Source of the DNA: Candidatus Rokuibacteriota bacterium | GTDB taxonomy: Bacteria; Methylomirabilota; Methylomirabilia; Rokubacteriales; CSP1-6 | DNA: 57,476 nucleotides | Direction: 5' to 3' | Assembly: GCA_003220265.1 (NCBI GenBank) | Contig: QHRW01000024.1 | Coordinates: forward strand, 1 to 57,476 | Shown here: positions 17,710 to 26,384 of the stretch, one piece after another | Position numbering within the stretch: position 1 is the stretch's first letter | Layout of the letters: every line of letters begins with the position of its first letter | The notes under the pieces: model-generated | Databases searched by the model: none | What the model was told of the DNA's origin: nothing | The model's input: the letters and a program-made list of their open reading frames with translations, nothing else | Position numbers and translations under genes: made by a program

Positions 17710-19203
17710 ATGCGCACGCTGATCCGCGGCGGCTGGGTCGTCGGCTTCGCCGGCCGCGGTCACACGCTGGTGCCCGACGGCGTGGTCGTCTACGAAGACG
17801 ATCGCCTCGTGCACGTGGGCCGCCGCTTCGACGGCCGCGTGGACGCGGAGATCGACGCGCGCGGCCGGCTCGTGTGCCCCGGGTTCATCGACACGCACGT
17901 GCACTCGGGCCACCGCGCCTCGCACCGTCTCATCACCGACACCGGGCGGCCGGACTTCTTCGGCCAGCCGTTTCTCGAGATCAGCGTGCCGCGCGAGGGC
18001 ACGCGCGTGGGCGGTGATCCGCGCTACGCGCGTCCGACCGACGCCGACGCCGAGGCCGGCAATCGCCTGCTGGCCACGTTCACGGTGGCCGAGATGCTGC
18101 GCAACGGCATCACGACGTTCATGGAGTTCGGCAGCCAGCTCCGCGTGCAGGAGGCGCTGCTGGTCGAGGTGGAGCGGCTGGGCCTGCGCGCCTACCTGGG
18201 CGCCGGCTACGACTCCGGGCGCTGGGTGGGCGATGCCCAGGGGCGGCTCAAGCGCGTGATCGACGAGGCGGCCGGCCGCAAGGAATTCGACGGCGCGCTG
18301 GCGTTCATTCGCCGCGTGGACGGCCGCGTCGGGGGCCGCGTGCGCGGGCTGCTGGCGCCGCGGGAGGTCGAAACGTGCAGCCTCGAGTTATTGCGCGCGA
18401 CGCGGGCGGCCGCCGACGAGCTGCGGCTGCCCATCGTGACCCACGCCGCCTACAACGTCATCGAGTTCTACGAGCTCCTGCGCGAGCATCGCATGACGCC
18501 GGTGGAGCTCATGGAGACGGTGGGCTTGCTGGGCCCCGATCTCACGATCGGCCACGGCAACCTCATCGCGGACAACGCGCTGCTGAACTATTCCGGCGGC
18601 CGGGAGCTGGAGCTCATGGGCCGTCACCGCGTGACGGTCTCGCACTGCCCGGTGAACATCGCGCGCCGCGCGCGCTACCTGGATTCCTGGCCGAAGTATC
18701 GCGCGGCCGGCGTCAACCTCGCCCTGGGCAGCGACACCTACCCGCGCGACCTCATCATGCAGATGCGCGTGGCGTCCTATTTCGGCAAGGTCATCAGCCA
18801 CAATCTGTTCGCCGCCCCGGCGGCCGAGGTGTTCGAGGCCGCCACGCTCGGCGGCGCCCGCGCCCTCGGCCGCGAGGACCTCGGCCGGCTCGCGCCCGGC
18901 GCCAAGGCCGACATCGTGATCATCGACCTCGCCGGCCGCGACACGCTGCGCTTCGGGCCCGTGCGCGATCCGATCAAGGCGCTGGTGGAGTGCGGCATCG
19001 GCGACGACGTCGTCACCGTCGTGGTGGACGGCGTCGTGCGGATGCGAGACCGCGTGATTCCCGGCGTCGACCTGGCCGCGGTGCGCGCCCAGGCGCAGGA
19101 GGCCGGGGAGGCCGTGTGGCGGCGCGTGCAGGAGTGGGATCCGCTCGGCCGCACGGCCGAGCAGATCAGCCCGTGGTCGTTTCCCCTGGCGACGGCCGAC
19201 TGA
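17710..19203 (+). CDS. Metal-dependent amidohydrolase/deaminase (chlorohydrolase group)
   Basis: TIM-barrel hydrolase of the guanine deaminase/atrazine chlorohydrolase branch (497 residues). Metal ligands are visible: GFIDTHVHSGH (HxH), VTHAAYN, IGHGNL and LGSDTYPRD. Such enzymes deaminate or dechlorinate N-heterocycles or open cyclic amides. It is the last gene of the transporter operon, so the imported substrate is probably what it hydrolyses; a heterocyclic nitrogen compound is a reasonable guess. The stop TGA abuts the stop of the opposite-strand gene within TGATCA (19201-19206). Confidence 0.88.
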   Translation: MRTLIRGGWVVGFAGRGHTLVPDGVVVYEDDRLVHVGRRFDGRVDAEIDARGRLVCPGFIDTHVHSGHRASHRLITDTGRPDFFGQPFLEISVPREGTRVGGDPRYARPTDADAEAGNRLLATFTVAEMLRNGITTFMEFGSQLRVQEALLVEVERLGLRAYLGAGYDSGRWVGDAQGRLKRVIDEAAGRKEFDGALAFIRRVDGRVGGRVRGLLAPREVETCSLELLRATRAAADELRLPIVTHAAYNVIEFYELLREHRMTPVELMETVGLLGPDLTIGHGNLIADNALLNYSGGRELELMGRHRVTVSHCPVNIARRARYLDSWPKYRAAGVNLALGSDTYPRDLIMQMRVASYFGKVISHNLFAAPAAEVFEAATLGGARALGREDLGRLAPGAKADIVIIDLAGRDTLRFGPVRDPIKALVECGIGDDVVTVVVDGVVRMRDRVIPGVDLAAVRAQAQEAGEAVWRRVQEWDPLGRTAEQISPWSFPLATAD

Positions 19204-19731
19204 TCAGCCGCCCATGAGGTGCGCGCTCTCGAAGCGGTCGTACGAGAACACCCGCACCTGGTACCGGTCGGCCCTGGCCACCGGCACCTCGAAGTAGAGA
19301 TGACCGCCGCCGCGCAGGCCCCCCGGAAGCCAGCTGACCTGCTGGTCGACGATGCGCCCCGAGGCGTCCAGGCTGTCCACCAGCACGCGGACGGCCGCCA
19401 TGTCGTAGGGCGAGATGTTGTTCACGTAGCCCTCGACGATGGGCCGGCCCTTCTGCTCGACCGTGTCCCAGGTCACCGTGAAGTTCCGCTCCCAGCCCAG
19501 GTCGAGCGGCCGCAGCTCGCGCGCGCCGGCCGAGCCGGGTAGCGCCGCCGCCAGCGCGACGACGAGCAAGGCGCCAAGGCCCGCCCTGATCGAGTGGAAG
19601 TGGCCGGTGCGGCGGCGATGTCGCCACCGGGCCCAGCCGTATGCGACCCCTCTCATCGGCGCCGAGTCGAGCGACACCACGGCGCCCAGCCCGAGCATCA
19701 CGACCGCGATGACGACGTCGGCGACAAGCAT
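19204..19731 (-). CDS. Membrane-anchored protein of unknown function, FxLYD-like domain
   Basis: I do not recognise a named family. From ATG 19731 (AAAGGACGG upstream) it is 175 residues: a hydrophobic helix at the start, a basic loop (WARWRHRRRTGHF), a second hydrophobic segment ending GSAGA, then a small beta-rich domain. That domain contains VEGYVNNISPYDMAAVRVLVD and ends in FSYDRFESAHLMGG. This arrangement resembles FxLYD domains, extracytoplasmic beta-sandwiches. A later ATG at 19656 is also possible. Its end abuts the amidohydrolase stop. Confidence 0.6.
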   Translation of the reverse strand: MLVADVVIAVVMLGLGAVVSLDSAPMRGVAYGWARWRHRRRTGHFHSIRAGLGALLVVALAAALPGSAGARELRPLDLGWERNFTVTWDTVEQKGRPIVEGYVNNISPYDMAAVRVLVDSLDASGRIVDQQVSWLPGGLRGGGHLYFEVPVARADRYQVRVFSYDRFESAHLMGG

Positions 19732-19910
19732 GTCAACGATTCCGTCCTTTCCTGTCCGTTGAGATGCATCAGGCGGCCGTTTGGGATCACGTGATCGTGG
19801 TCGGACCATCAGGACGGCGCCGAGGTTCCGGAACGGCCGACGGGCCATCCTTGGGAATCGCCCCGGCCGGCACGTGGACGCGAGTCGTCGTCTCGCGGCC
19901 CGCGCCGCGG

Positions 19911-21077
19911 TCAATCGGACGGGAGGCGGCGAAGCTGGATGGCGACGGCGATGGCCCGCAGCATGGCGAGCCCGTGCGCGTCGTCTTCACGCGGCGCGAA
20001 CAGGTGGTCGGGTCCGAAGGCCAGGAGATTGATGCCGCCCGGCCACACGGTGTCGACGAGCAGCACTGCGCCGTCGTTCGGACCGTGGCTGCGAAGGATC
20101 TGGTAGCCCCACCACACCGTGGCGCCGACCGAGCCGGACAGCGGCACGGCCACCACGTTGACCACGGTGATCGAGTCCGGCATGCGCGCGCCGCGCAGCC
20201 GCCCGCGGCTCGCCTGCGTCCCCATCGACACCATCCCGGCCCAGTCCCAACCCCTCAGCCAGAAGACGGAGCGCGCGAGCCAGGACGTGGGCGGGCGCAG
20301 CGCGATGTCGGCGAGCGGGGAGCCGCCCAGGGCGCCCACGATGTTGATCCAGGCGACGACCCCGGCCGCATCCTCCGGCAGCAGGACACGGGAGAGGGCC
20401 AGCGCCACCTCGGCGCCCGACTTGCTGGCGCTCACCACGATGAGCCTCTGGCCGCCGTGTTTCTCGGCACGGATCGCCTCGGCGATGGCCACGGCGTTCT
20501 CCTCGACCGAGGCGTCCTGGCGGCTGGGAATGAGCCGGTGGGCAACGCCGAGCCGATCGAGGAGTCGGCGCTGGTACGCGAAGTCGGCGCCGGTCTCGGG
20601 ATGGCTCTGGTACATCCACGACGGCGCAAACAGCACCGTATAGGGAAAAGCGCCGGGGCGCCGCAGACTCTCCTCCGCGTCGGCCGCGCCGTCCTGGAGA
20701 AACCGGTGAAACGCGGCTTGCGCGGCACGGCTCGTCGCCTGGGCCCCCAGCGCGCGCGCGAAGGACAGCGCCGCAAAGTCGAGCGACGCCTCCTGCGAGA
20801 GCGCGCGCAGGCGCGCTTCGTCGCCCGGCGCCGGCAGATCGGTATCCGCGGTCGTGGGGGGCTCCTGGAAGACATCGGGCGGGCCGCTGGGCGGCGCCAG
20901 CGCCGTGAGACGCGGATCAATCGATTGACGGGCCAGGAGATCGGCGAGGAGGTCGCGCGCCGAGTCGGAGTCGACCAGCGTCCCGAGATCCTTCGCGGGG
21001 ACGTCGTAAACGAGGTGCCCCCGGCCGGCACAGCCGACCGCCAGGAGCGCGACGATGCCGAGGAGAGCGGCCCACAC
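19911..21077 (-). CDS. Alpha/beta-hydrolase-like lipoprotein
   Basis: A 388-residue protein with a lipobox (LLAVGC, Cys16). The second half looks like an alpha/beta hydrolase: YTVLFAPSWMYQSHPETG, then the candidate nucleophile elbow SASKSG, AWINIVGAL, and a late TVWPGGIN segment. The first 130 residues are helical and unassigned. It may be an outer- or inner-membrane-anchored esterase or lipase. It lies upstream of the FxLYD-like gene on the same strand and divergent from the lipoprotein operon starting at 21385. Confidence 0.65.
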   Translation of the reverse strand: MWAALLGIVALLAVGCAGRGHLVYDVPAKDLGTLVDSDSARDLLADLLARQSIDPRLTALAPPSGPPDVFQEPPTTADTDLPAPGDEARLRALSQEASLDFAALSFARALGAQATSRAAQAAFHRFLQDGAADAEESLRRPGAFPYTVLFAPSWMYQSHPETGADFAYQRRLLDRLGVAHRLIPSRQDASVEENAVAIAEAIRAEKHGGQRLIVVSASKSGAEVALALSRVLLPEDAAGVVAWINIVGALGGSPLADIALRPPTSWLARSVFWLRGWDWAGMVSMGTQASRGRLRGARMPDSITVVNVVAVPLSGSVGATVWWGYQILRSHGPNDGAVLLVDTVWPGGINLLAFGPDHLFAPREDDAHGLAMLRAIAVAIQLRRLPSD

Positions 21078-21120
21078 GGATACATCAGTCTAGCGTCGCG
21101 AGGGGGACCCCACCAAATTC

Positions 21121-21153
21121 CGCGCACGGCTGCGGCGCGGTCAGCCGTGCGCG
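21121..21153. repeat. Strong inverted repeat in the 307-bp gap between divergent lipoprotein genes
   Basis: CGCGCACGGCTG (21121-21132) is perfectly complementary to CAGCCGTGCGCG (21142-21153), 9-nt loop. It lies in the only gene-free stretch over 300 bp (21078-21384). No T-run follows, so it is not a plain terminator; an operator or untranslated-leader structure is possible. I see no other feature in this gap beyond a good ribosome site (GGGGAGGA) before GTG 21385. Confidence 0.45.
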
Positions 21154-21384
21154 CAGAGGGAGACGAACGGTGAATTCGCTCACGAGCCGCTCGGCGTGCT
21201 CGCCAAGATGGCTCGGGCGGGAGTCGGGATGACACCGGGTGCCGCATTCTCCCCGCGAGCGGCCGCGCGTAAGCGGCGCAACTCAATGAATCTTCGTGAG
21301 ATGGCCCTGGCATTGCCCTTGCTCCCCGCCGTGCAAAAAGCGCTCGAGGGCGCGGAGCCGTGCGGCGCCCGGGGAGGAACTCTC

Positions 21385-22143
21385 GTGCGTCAGCCGCGGC
21401 ACCTTCGCTGGTGCAGTGCAATGCTCGCGTCCGTCGTCCTCCTCACGACCGGCTGTGTCGTCGGCGCGCCGGACTGGTACCGCCGGTATCAGCAGCCGTA
21501 CCGGGCGCACCCCGACCTCGACCGGCGCGTGAAAACCGTCCGGGTCCTGAGCGCGCTGCCGCCCGACATCAAGATCTACGAGCTGACGGCCGGCGGCGTG
21601 CAGGACCTGCGCGACGACTGGAGCGCCGCCGGGCGGGACGCCGTCTTCAAAGGCCTCACGGAGGTCTTTCACGAGCGCGGCATCGCCGTGAGACAGCTGA
21701 CCGTCGACAACACCATGCGAGCCCCCGTCGAGGACGTCACGGTCCTCTATCGCGCCGTCAGCTCCAGCATCGTCGAGCACACGTACAAGCATCCGCCGTT
21801 CCCGACCAAGCTCGAGAACTTCGACTACTCCGTCGGCCCGGTCGACTCGCTCCTGCAGCGGAACCAGGCGGACGCCGTCTTGATCGTGTACGGCGTCGAC
21901 CAGATCTCGACGGCCGGACGCAAGGCGCTGCGCGGCGTCGGCCTCGTCCTCGGCGCCGTCACCGGTCAGCCGGTGATGCGCTCGGGCATCACCGCGCTCA
22001 ACATCGCCCTGGTGGACCGCTCGGGCGCCGTGCTCTGGTACAAGATCGCGGGCGACGACGGCGGGTACGACCTTCGCGATCCGCAGAGCGCGAAGGCCTT
22101 CGTGCAGCGGCTCGTCGCCGACTTTCCGAAGGTCGGTCGATGA
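21385..22143 (+). CDS. Lipoprotein of unknown function
   Basis: A 252-residue lipoprotein: the signal ends in LLTTGC. The start is GTG 21385, six bases after GGGGAGGA; longer upstream readings lack support. The mature part has WYRRYQQPYRAHPDLDRR, a segment LPPDIKIYELTAGGVQDLRDDW, and a C-terminal part ALNIALVDRSGAVLWYKIA, reminiscent of outer-membrane or periplasmic lipoproteins that assemble with others. First gene of an operon with an M48 protease lipoprotein (4-bp overlap) and a third lipoprotein. No specific function claimed. Confidence 0.75.
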   Translation: MRQPRHLRWCSAMLASVVLLTTGCVVGAPDWYRRYQQPYRAHPDLDRRVKTVRVLSALPPDIKIYELTAGGVQDLRDDWSAAGRDAVFKGLTEVFHERGIAVRQLTVDNTMRAPVEDVTVLYRAVSSSIVEHTYKHPPFPTKLENFDYSVGPVDSLLQRNQADAVLIVYGVDQISTAGRKALRGVGLVLGAVTGQPVMRSGITALNIALVDRSGAVLWYKIAGDDGGYDLRDPQSAKAFVQRLVADFPKVGR

Positions 22144-23303
22144 GGCTCGCGCGGGCCGTGCTGGCCGGTGTGCTGCTGGCGGGCTGCGCCACCACGACCC
22201 TGACGCCGCTGACCGGCACCAACACCGCGCTGGAAGAGGACGAGAAGCGGCTCTGGCGGCGGTCCGAGGAGGAGCAGCGCGCGCTCGACCGGAGCGGCCT
22301 GCTCTACGCCAACGAGGAGGCCGAGGCGTACCTCAACGAGGTGGCGCGACGGCTGGAGTCGCCCGAGGTCTTCCAGCGCGTTCCCTTCCGCGTGCGCATC
22401 CTGAGCAATCCGCGGCTCAACGCCTTCGCCTTCCCGAACGGCGTCATCTACGTCCACACGGGCCTGCTGGCGCGGCTGGACAACGAGGCCCAGCTGGCCA
22501 CGCTGCTCGGCCACGAGATGACGCACGCCACGCACCGCCACGCCGTGCGCGAGTTTCGCGACACCAAGAACAAGCGCGCGTGGCTGGCCGGCGTGCAGAC
22601 GACGCTGGGCGGCCTGCCGGGCATCGGCGGGCTCGCCGGCGCCCTGGGCGAGATCGGCGCGACGGCCGCGGTCACCGGCTACTCGCGCGACCTCGAGCGG
22701 CAGGCCGACGTCGAAGGCTTCCGCCGCGTCGTCAAGGCCGGCTACGACCCGGCGGAAACGCCCAAGCTCTTCCTGGTACTCGAGCGGGACGCCAAGCAGG
22801 AGAAGGTGGCGTCGGCCTCGCTGTTCTATGCGACGCATCCCCGGCTCCAGGAGCGCCGCGAGACGGTCGAGGAGATGATCCGCACCGAGTTCCGCGAGCG
22901 CCACGGCGGCCTCACCAACGTGGCCGTCTTCCGACGGAAGACCAGCCAGGTCGTTCTCGACAACGCGTGGATGGATCTCAAGGCCGGACGGTTCGACGCC
23001 GCCCGGCAGGGTGCCGAGAAGTACGTGGCCTTCAGACCGGCCGACGCGCGCGGTCACTACCTGCTCGGTGAGGTCAAGCGACAGACCGGCGAGCGGTCGG
23101 TCGCCGAGCAGGCCATCGCCCACTATCGCCAGGCGATCGCCGCCGACCGCGCCTATCCGGCGCCGCACAAGGGCCTCGGGCTGCTGCAGTTCCAGCTCGG
23201 CGACAAGCCGCAGGCCCGGCGCGCCCTGGAAACGTACCTGTCGCTCTCGCCGCAGGCGAACGACCGAGCCTACATCGAGGAGTACATCCGCCAATGCAAG
23301 TGA
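22140..23303 (+). CDS. M48-family metallopeptidase lipoprotein with TPR tail (BepA-like)
   Basis: Periplasmic zinc metalloprotease of 387 residues. The lipobox is LLAGC (Cys15). The M48 core carries HEMTH (zinc ligands and catalytic Glu), the preceding AFAFPNGVIYVHTGLL, and the third-ligand segment YSRDLERQADVEG. The C-terminal 120 residues are two or three TPRs (RFDAARQGAEKYVAFRPADA and others). This is the layout of BepA/YfgC, which helps outer-membrane protein assembly and degrades failed substrates. It overlaps the preceding gene by 4 bp and the following one by 10 bp. Confidence 0.92.
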   Translation: MRLARAVLAGVLLAGCATTTLTPLTGTNTALEEDEKRLWRRSEEEQRALDRSGLLYANEEAEAYLNEVARRLESPEVFQRVPFRVRILSNPRLNAFAFPNGVIYVHTGLLARLDNEAQLATLLGHEMTHATHRHAVREFRDTKNKRAWLAGVQTTLGGLPGIGGLAGALGEIGATAAVTGYSRDLERQADVEGFRRVVKAGYDPAETPKLFLVLERDAKQEKVASASLFYATHPRLQERRETVEEMIRTEFRERHGGLTNVAVFRRKTSQVVLDNAWMDLKAGRFDAARQGAEKYVAFRPADARGHYLLGEVKRQTGERSVAEQAIAHYRQAIAADRAYPAPHKGLGLLQFQLGDKPQARRALETYLSLSPQANDRAYIEEYIRQCK

Positions 23304-23872
23304 CGACGACACGTGGTGCCCTCAAAGTCGCCCTGCTCGCCGCGTGCCTGGTCCTCGCCGGGTGCGTCACGCTGCCGTGGTACCCGACGAGCGGCATCTA
23401 CACCTCGGAGGCGCAGAACTTCGCCGTCGAGCTGCCGAAGGGCTGGATGCGCCTCAACTCCGAAGAGAACCTGCTGATCACCCGCGACGGCATCCTCCTG
23501 CAGCACGTCACGGTGGAGCGCGCCCGCGTCGATCGGCCCCTGAAGAACACCAAGAAGGTGCTCAGCCGGGGCATGCAGCCGCAGGCGGTGGCCGAGGTGA
23601 TCATCGACAACTTCATGTCCTCGGAGCGGATGCTCGACCTCAAGGTGCTGGAGAACCGGCCGATCCAGATCGGCCCCCATCGCGGCTTCCGCCTCGTCTA
23701 CGCACACCGCGACAAGGAAGGCTTGCGCTTCAAGAGCGTGCTCCACGGATTCCTGGCCGGCGACGTCTTCTACTCCATCCGCTACACCGCCGCCGAGCGC
23801 TACTACTTTGCCAAGGACCTCGCGACGTTCGAGCAGGTCCTCGCGAGCTTCCGCCTGATCCACCCGGCCTGA
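23294..23872 (+). CDS. Small lipoprotein of unknown function
   Basis: A 192-residue lipoprotein (LVLAGC). The mature domain starts IYTSEAQNFAVELPKGWMRL and contains GPHRGFRLVYAHRDKEGLRF and DLATFEQVLASFRLI. This pattern resembles small PsbP/MlaD-unrelated beta-rich stress lipoproteins that handle a ligand at the membrane, but no family name is secure. It starts 10 bp inside the end of the protease gene, so it is translationally coupled to it, and the operon ends in the hairpin at 23881. Confidence 0.75.
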   Translation: MQVTTTRGALKVALLAACLVLAGCVTLPWYPTSGIYTSEAQNFAVELPKGWMRLNSEENLLITRDGILLQHVTVERARVDRPLKNTKKVLSRGMQPQAVAEVIIDNFMSSERMLDLKVLENRPIQIGPHRGFRLVYAHRDKEGLRFKSVLHGFLAGDVFYSIRYTAAERYYFAKDLATFEQVLASFRLIHPA

Positions 23873-23880
23873 GCGGCAAG

Positions 23881-23904
23881 AGAGGGGGCCGCGCGGCCCC
23901 CTCT
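23881..23904 (+). terminator. Hairpin ending the lipoprotein operon
   Basis: Perfect 10-bp stem AGAGGGGGCC/GGCCCCCTCT with loop GCGC starts 9 bp after the stop codon at 23872. The tail TCGTCGTT is only moderately T-rich. Confidence 0.65.
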
Positions 23905-23943
23905 TCGTCGTTCGACCTCCGAGAGCGTCGGGTTTTCCCCGCC

Positions 23944-23972
23944 TTGACTGACCATTTCTCCTCGGCTATCTC
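23944..23972 (+). promoter_or_regulatory. Promoter before the decayed CBS-type gene
   Basis: TTGACT (23944-23949), 17-bp spacer, TATCTC (23967-23972). Just upstream lies CGGGTTTTCCCCG (23929-23941), an element that recurs twice near 41200, also ahead of a TATCTT. Confidence 0.45.
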
Positions 23973-24023
23973 TCGTCGCACTCTTCCTGACCGGCGAAGC
24001 CACGCAGAAACGGGGGCACGGAC

Positions 24024-24575
24024 ATGAGTGGATTGCTCGGTGCCATCGGCGTCTTCGTCGTGTTGCTGGCGGTGCTCGTCGCGTTGCGAGTGTGGACGGG
24101 GAACCGGATCGAGGTGAAGACCCCCGACATGGTGCTCGCCCTCGTGCCGATCGGCTTGTGGCTCTTCGTCAGCGGCAAGGCAAGCAGGCGTCGAGCTCGC
24201 CGGTGGCGGACCAGGTGACGCGGCTGCCGGTCGACCCGGTTCGGGCCGATCCGAAAGAAGGCCTGTCGCAGCTCGCCGCGCTGAAGCGGAAGAACACGCA
24301 GGCGCTGAGCTTCCAGCTGGGCGCCGGTGGCTACTACGGCCCGGTGATCCGCCAGTATCTCGAGGAGCTCGTGCTGCTGCCCTCGTTTCAGCTCGACGCG
24401 GACCGCTTCGCGCAGTGGCTCAACGAATCGAACACGGCCGAGCTGGGCGCGTTACCGAGCTTCATCCCGGCCAAGGACGCGCTGCGGAAGGACTCGGAGA
24501 CCAAGGTGGCGCTGGCTTCGTGGGCGTGGACGGCACGCAGCGCTACGGCTTCACCACTCGCCACTTCTCCTTGAT
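24024..24575 (+). pseudogene. Broken membrane/CBS-domain-like gene
   Basis: ATG 24024 follows GGGGGCACGGAC and opens a protein with one N-terminal membrane helix (LLGAIGVFVVLLAVLVALRVW) and EVKTPDMVLALVPIGLWLFVSGK. The frame stops at 24218, but from about 24185 another frame carries on with SSPVADQVTRLPVD, DPKEGLSQLAAL, QALSFQLGAGGYYG and IPAKDALRKDSE. Near 24520 a third frame gives GFVGVDGTQRYG, which looks like a CBS-domain end. The whole is therefore one gene with at least two frame breaks, probably with bases lost at each. The end runs under the opposite lipoprotein gene. Decay or assembly error cannot be told apart here. Confidence 0.6.
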
Positions 24576-24818
24576 GCAAGCATCGACCTCTGTCAACCCG
24601 GCAGTCCCTGCCTGCTGCACGGTCCAGTGCATCCTCCCCTCCGGCGTCACGCGATCGAGGAGGAATCCCGACGGAATGCGTCCCTCCGCCCGGCACGCTT
24701 CATAAACCGCATAGGCGTGCTTCTGGGCGGGTGTCTGCTCCGTGGCGGTCACGCACCCCGCCAGCAGGCACAGCGTCGCCAACGCCATCTGGAAAGGTCG
24801 CGCGGTACGGTCGGCCAT
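24543..24818 (-). CDS. Small lipoprotein of unknown function
   Basis: A 91-residue protein with a lipoprotein signal (LCLLAGC) and a short mature domain, QKHAYAVYEACRAEGRIPSG through LTEVDACIKEKWRVV, containing two further cysteines that could form a disulfide. No family recognised. It shares a 64-bp divergent upstream region with the allophanate-hydrolase-like gene. Confidence 0.65.
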   Translation of the reverse strand: MADRTARPFQMALATLCLLAGCVTATEQTPAQKHAYAVYEACRAEGRIPSGFLLDRVTPEGRMHWTVQQAGTAGLTEVDACIKEKWRVVKP

Positions 24819-24882
24819 GGCGGCAAGATTCGTCCAAACGGGGGGTCACCGCAAGGCCGTCCGCAGCGTAAAATCGGCCGCC

Positions 24883-25266
24883 GTGGACACGCTGCTCGCG
24901 GTGAACGGCACGCTCATGCGAGGTCTCGCGCTCAATGGCCACCTGCTGGCGGCGGGCGCGACGTTCGTGCGCGAGGCCCGCACCGCGCCACTCTATCGCT
25001 TGTGGTCGATCGGCGACCGGCATCCCGCGATGCTTCGCGTGGCCAGCGGCGGGGCGGCGATCGCCGTCGAGGTGTGGTCGGTTCCCGCGGCCGGGCTCGC
25101 GGACATCCTCGCGAAGGAGCCGCCGGGACTCTGCATCGGCAAGGTGCGGCTCGACGACGACAGCGAGGTGCTCGGCGTCCTCGGCGAGCCGATTCTCTGC
25201 GAGGGGCAGCGCGAGATCACCGCCCACGGCGGCTGGCGCGCCTACCTCACGGCGAGACGCGGCTAG
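24883..25266 (+). CDS. Allophanate hydrolase C-terminal-like (GGCT-fold) protein
   Basis: Stand-alone 127-residue protein matching the C-terminal domain of allophanate hydrolases (gamma-glutamylcyclotransferase-like fold): LLAVNGTLMRGLALNGHLL, ATFVREARTAPLYRLWSI, VPAAGLADILAKEPPGLCIG, GQREITAHGGWRAYL. In the full-length enzyme this domain decarboxylates N-carboxycarbamate; here no amidase half is present. Start GTG 24883 begins right at the homology; a TAAAAT at 24869-24874 would give a nearly leaderless message. It is convergent with the zinc dehydrogenase. Confidence 0.8.
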   Translation: MDTLLAVNGTLMRGLALNGHLLAAGATFVREARTAPLYRLWSIGDRHPAMLRVASGGAAIAVEVWSVPAAGLADILAKEPPGLCIGKVRLDDDSEVLGVLGEPILCEGQREITAHGGWRAYLTARRG

Positions 25267-25277
25267 CGTCCTCCGAC

Positions 25278-26330
25278 TCAGGACGGCAGGATGACGGCCT
25301 TCCCCGTCGTCTGCGTGTCGAAGAGCTGATAGGCTTCCTCGGCCTGTTCGAGCTTCCAGCGGTGCGTGAAGAGCTTCTCCACGTCGACCTTCCGGTCGGC
25401 CACGAACTCGGCGCACTCCGCCTGGCCTTGCTTGGAGAAGGTCCAGGAGCCGACGAGCGTCACCTGCCGGCGCAGGAGGTCCGGGCTCACGTCGAGCGTC
25501 ACCTGGCCGCGCTCGCCGACGAAGCAGGCCGTGCCCCACGAGCGCACCGAGCGCACGGCCGCGGCGCGGGCGTCCGGCGCCGAGGAGGCGTCCAGCGTCT
25601 TGTGCGCACCCTCACCGTGCGTCAGATCGCGGATCGCCGCCACCACGTCGCCCGACGTCGGGTCGATGACCTCGTGCGCGCCGAATGCCTGGGCGAGCTT
25701 GCGCCGCTCGGGCGCGACGTCCACGGCGATCACGCGGGCGCCCATGACGAGCGCCAGCTGCGTGGCCGACAGGCCCACCGGGCCCTGGCCGAAGATGGCG
25801 ATCGTCTCACCGCCCTGCAGAGTGATCCGCTTCAGCGCGCCCCAGGCCGTCCCGGTGCCGCACGAGATCGCGGCGCCGGTCACGAAGGAGAGCGCGTCCG
25901 GCAGCGGCACCAGCGTCGATACCGGCACCTTCATGTACTTCGCGTGTCCGCCGTGTCCGCCCGAGCCGTAGACCACGGTGCCCGCCAGGCACATCTGCGT
26001 CCATCCCGCCCGGCAATGCTTGCAGGTGCCGCAGCCGTCGTAGTGATGATCCATCACGCGCTGGCCGACGCGCGCCTCTTTCTCGGTGACGCCGCTGCCG
26101 ACGGCGGCGACGACGCCGCACGGCTCGTGGCCGGCGATCATCCCAGCCTCGCGCTTGATGCCGCCGGTCACGGTCCCGGGCGCGTGCGCCGGGGCGCGGT
26201 AGTTGTGCAGGTCGCTGCCGCACATGCCCGAGGCCTTGATCTCGAGGATCACGTCTCGGGGGCCAGGTGTCGGATCGGGGAACTGCCTGAGCTCCAGCTT
26301 GCGATCTCCGAGAAACACGACGCCTTTCAT
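25278..26330 (-). CDS. Zinc-dependent alcohol dehydrogenase (MDR family)
   Basis: Cytoplasmic NAD(P)-dependent zinc dehydrogenase, 350 residues. Catalytic zinc ligands are the Cys of GMCGSD and GHE; structural-zinc cysteines sit in GCGTCKHCRAGWTQMC; the nucleotide-binding motif is GQGPVG. Unlike the dehydrogenase at 10689-11756 it has an ordinary TGC codon at the catalytic Cys. It ends EEAYQLFDTQTTGKAVILPS; a decayed copy of such a C-terminus survives at 37118-37182. Substrate unknown. Confidence 0.92.
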   Translation of the reverse strand: MKGVVFLGDRKLELRQFPDPTPGPRDVILEIKASGMCGSDLHNYRAPAHAPGTVTGGIKREAGMIAGHEPCGVVAAVGSGVTEKEARVGQRVMDHHYDGCGTCKHCRAGWTQMCLAGTVVYGSGGHGGHAKYMKVPVSTLVPLPDALSFVTGAAISCGTGTAWGALKRITLQGGETIAIFGQGPVGLSATQLALVMGARVIAVDVAPERRKLAQAFGAHEVIDPTSGDVVAAIRDLTHGEGAHKTLDASSAPDARAAAVRSVRSWGTACFVGERGQVTLDVSPDLLRRQVTLVGSWTFSKQGQAECAEFVADRKVDVEKLFTHRWKLEQAEEAYQLFDTQTTGKAVILPS

Positions 26331-26384
26331 GGCTCCCTCCGGTGCACTATCCTACCCTCTCACCATGCGCCGAGGAGGATCGCC

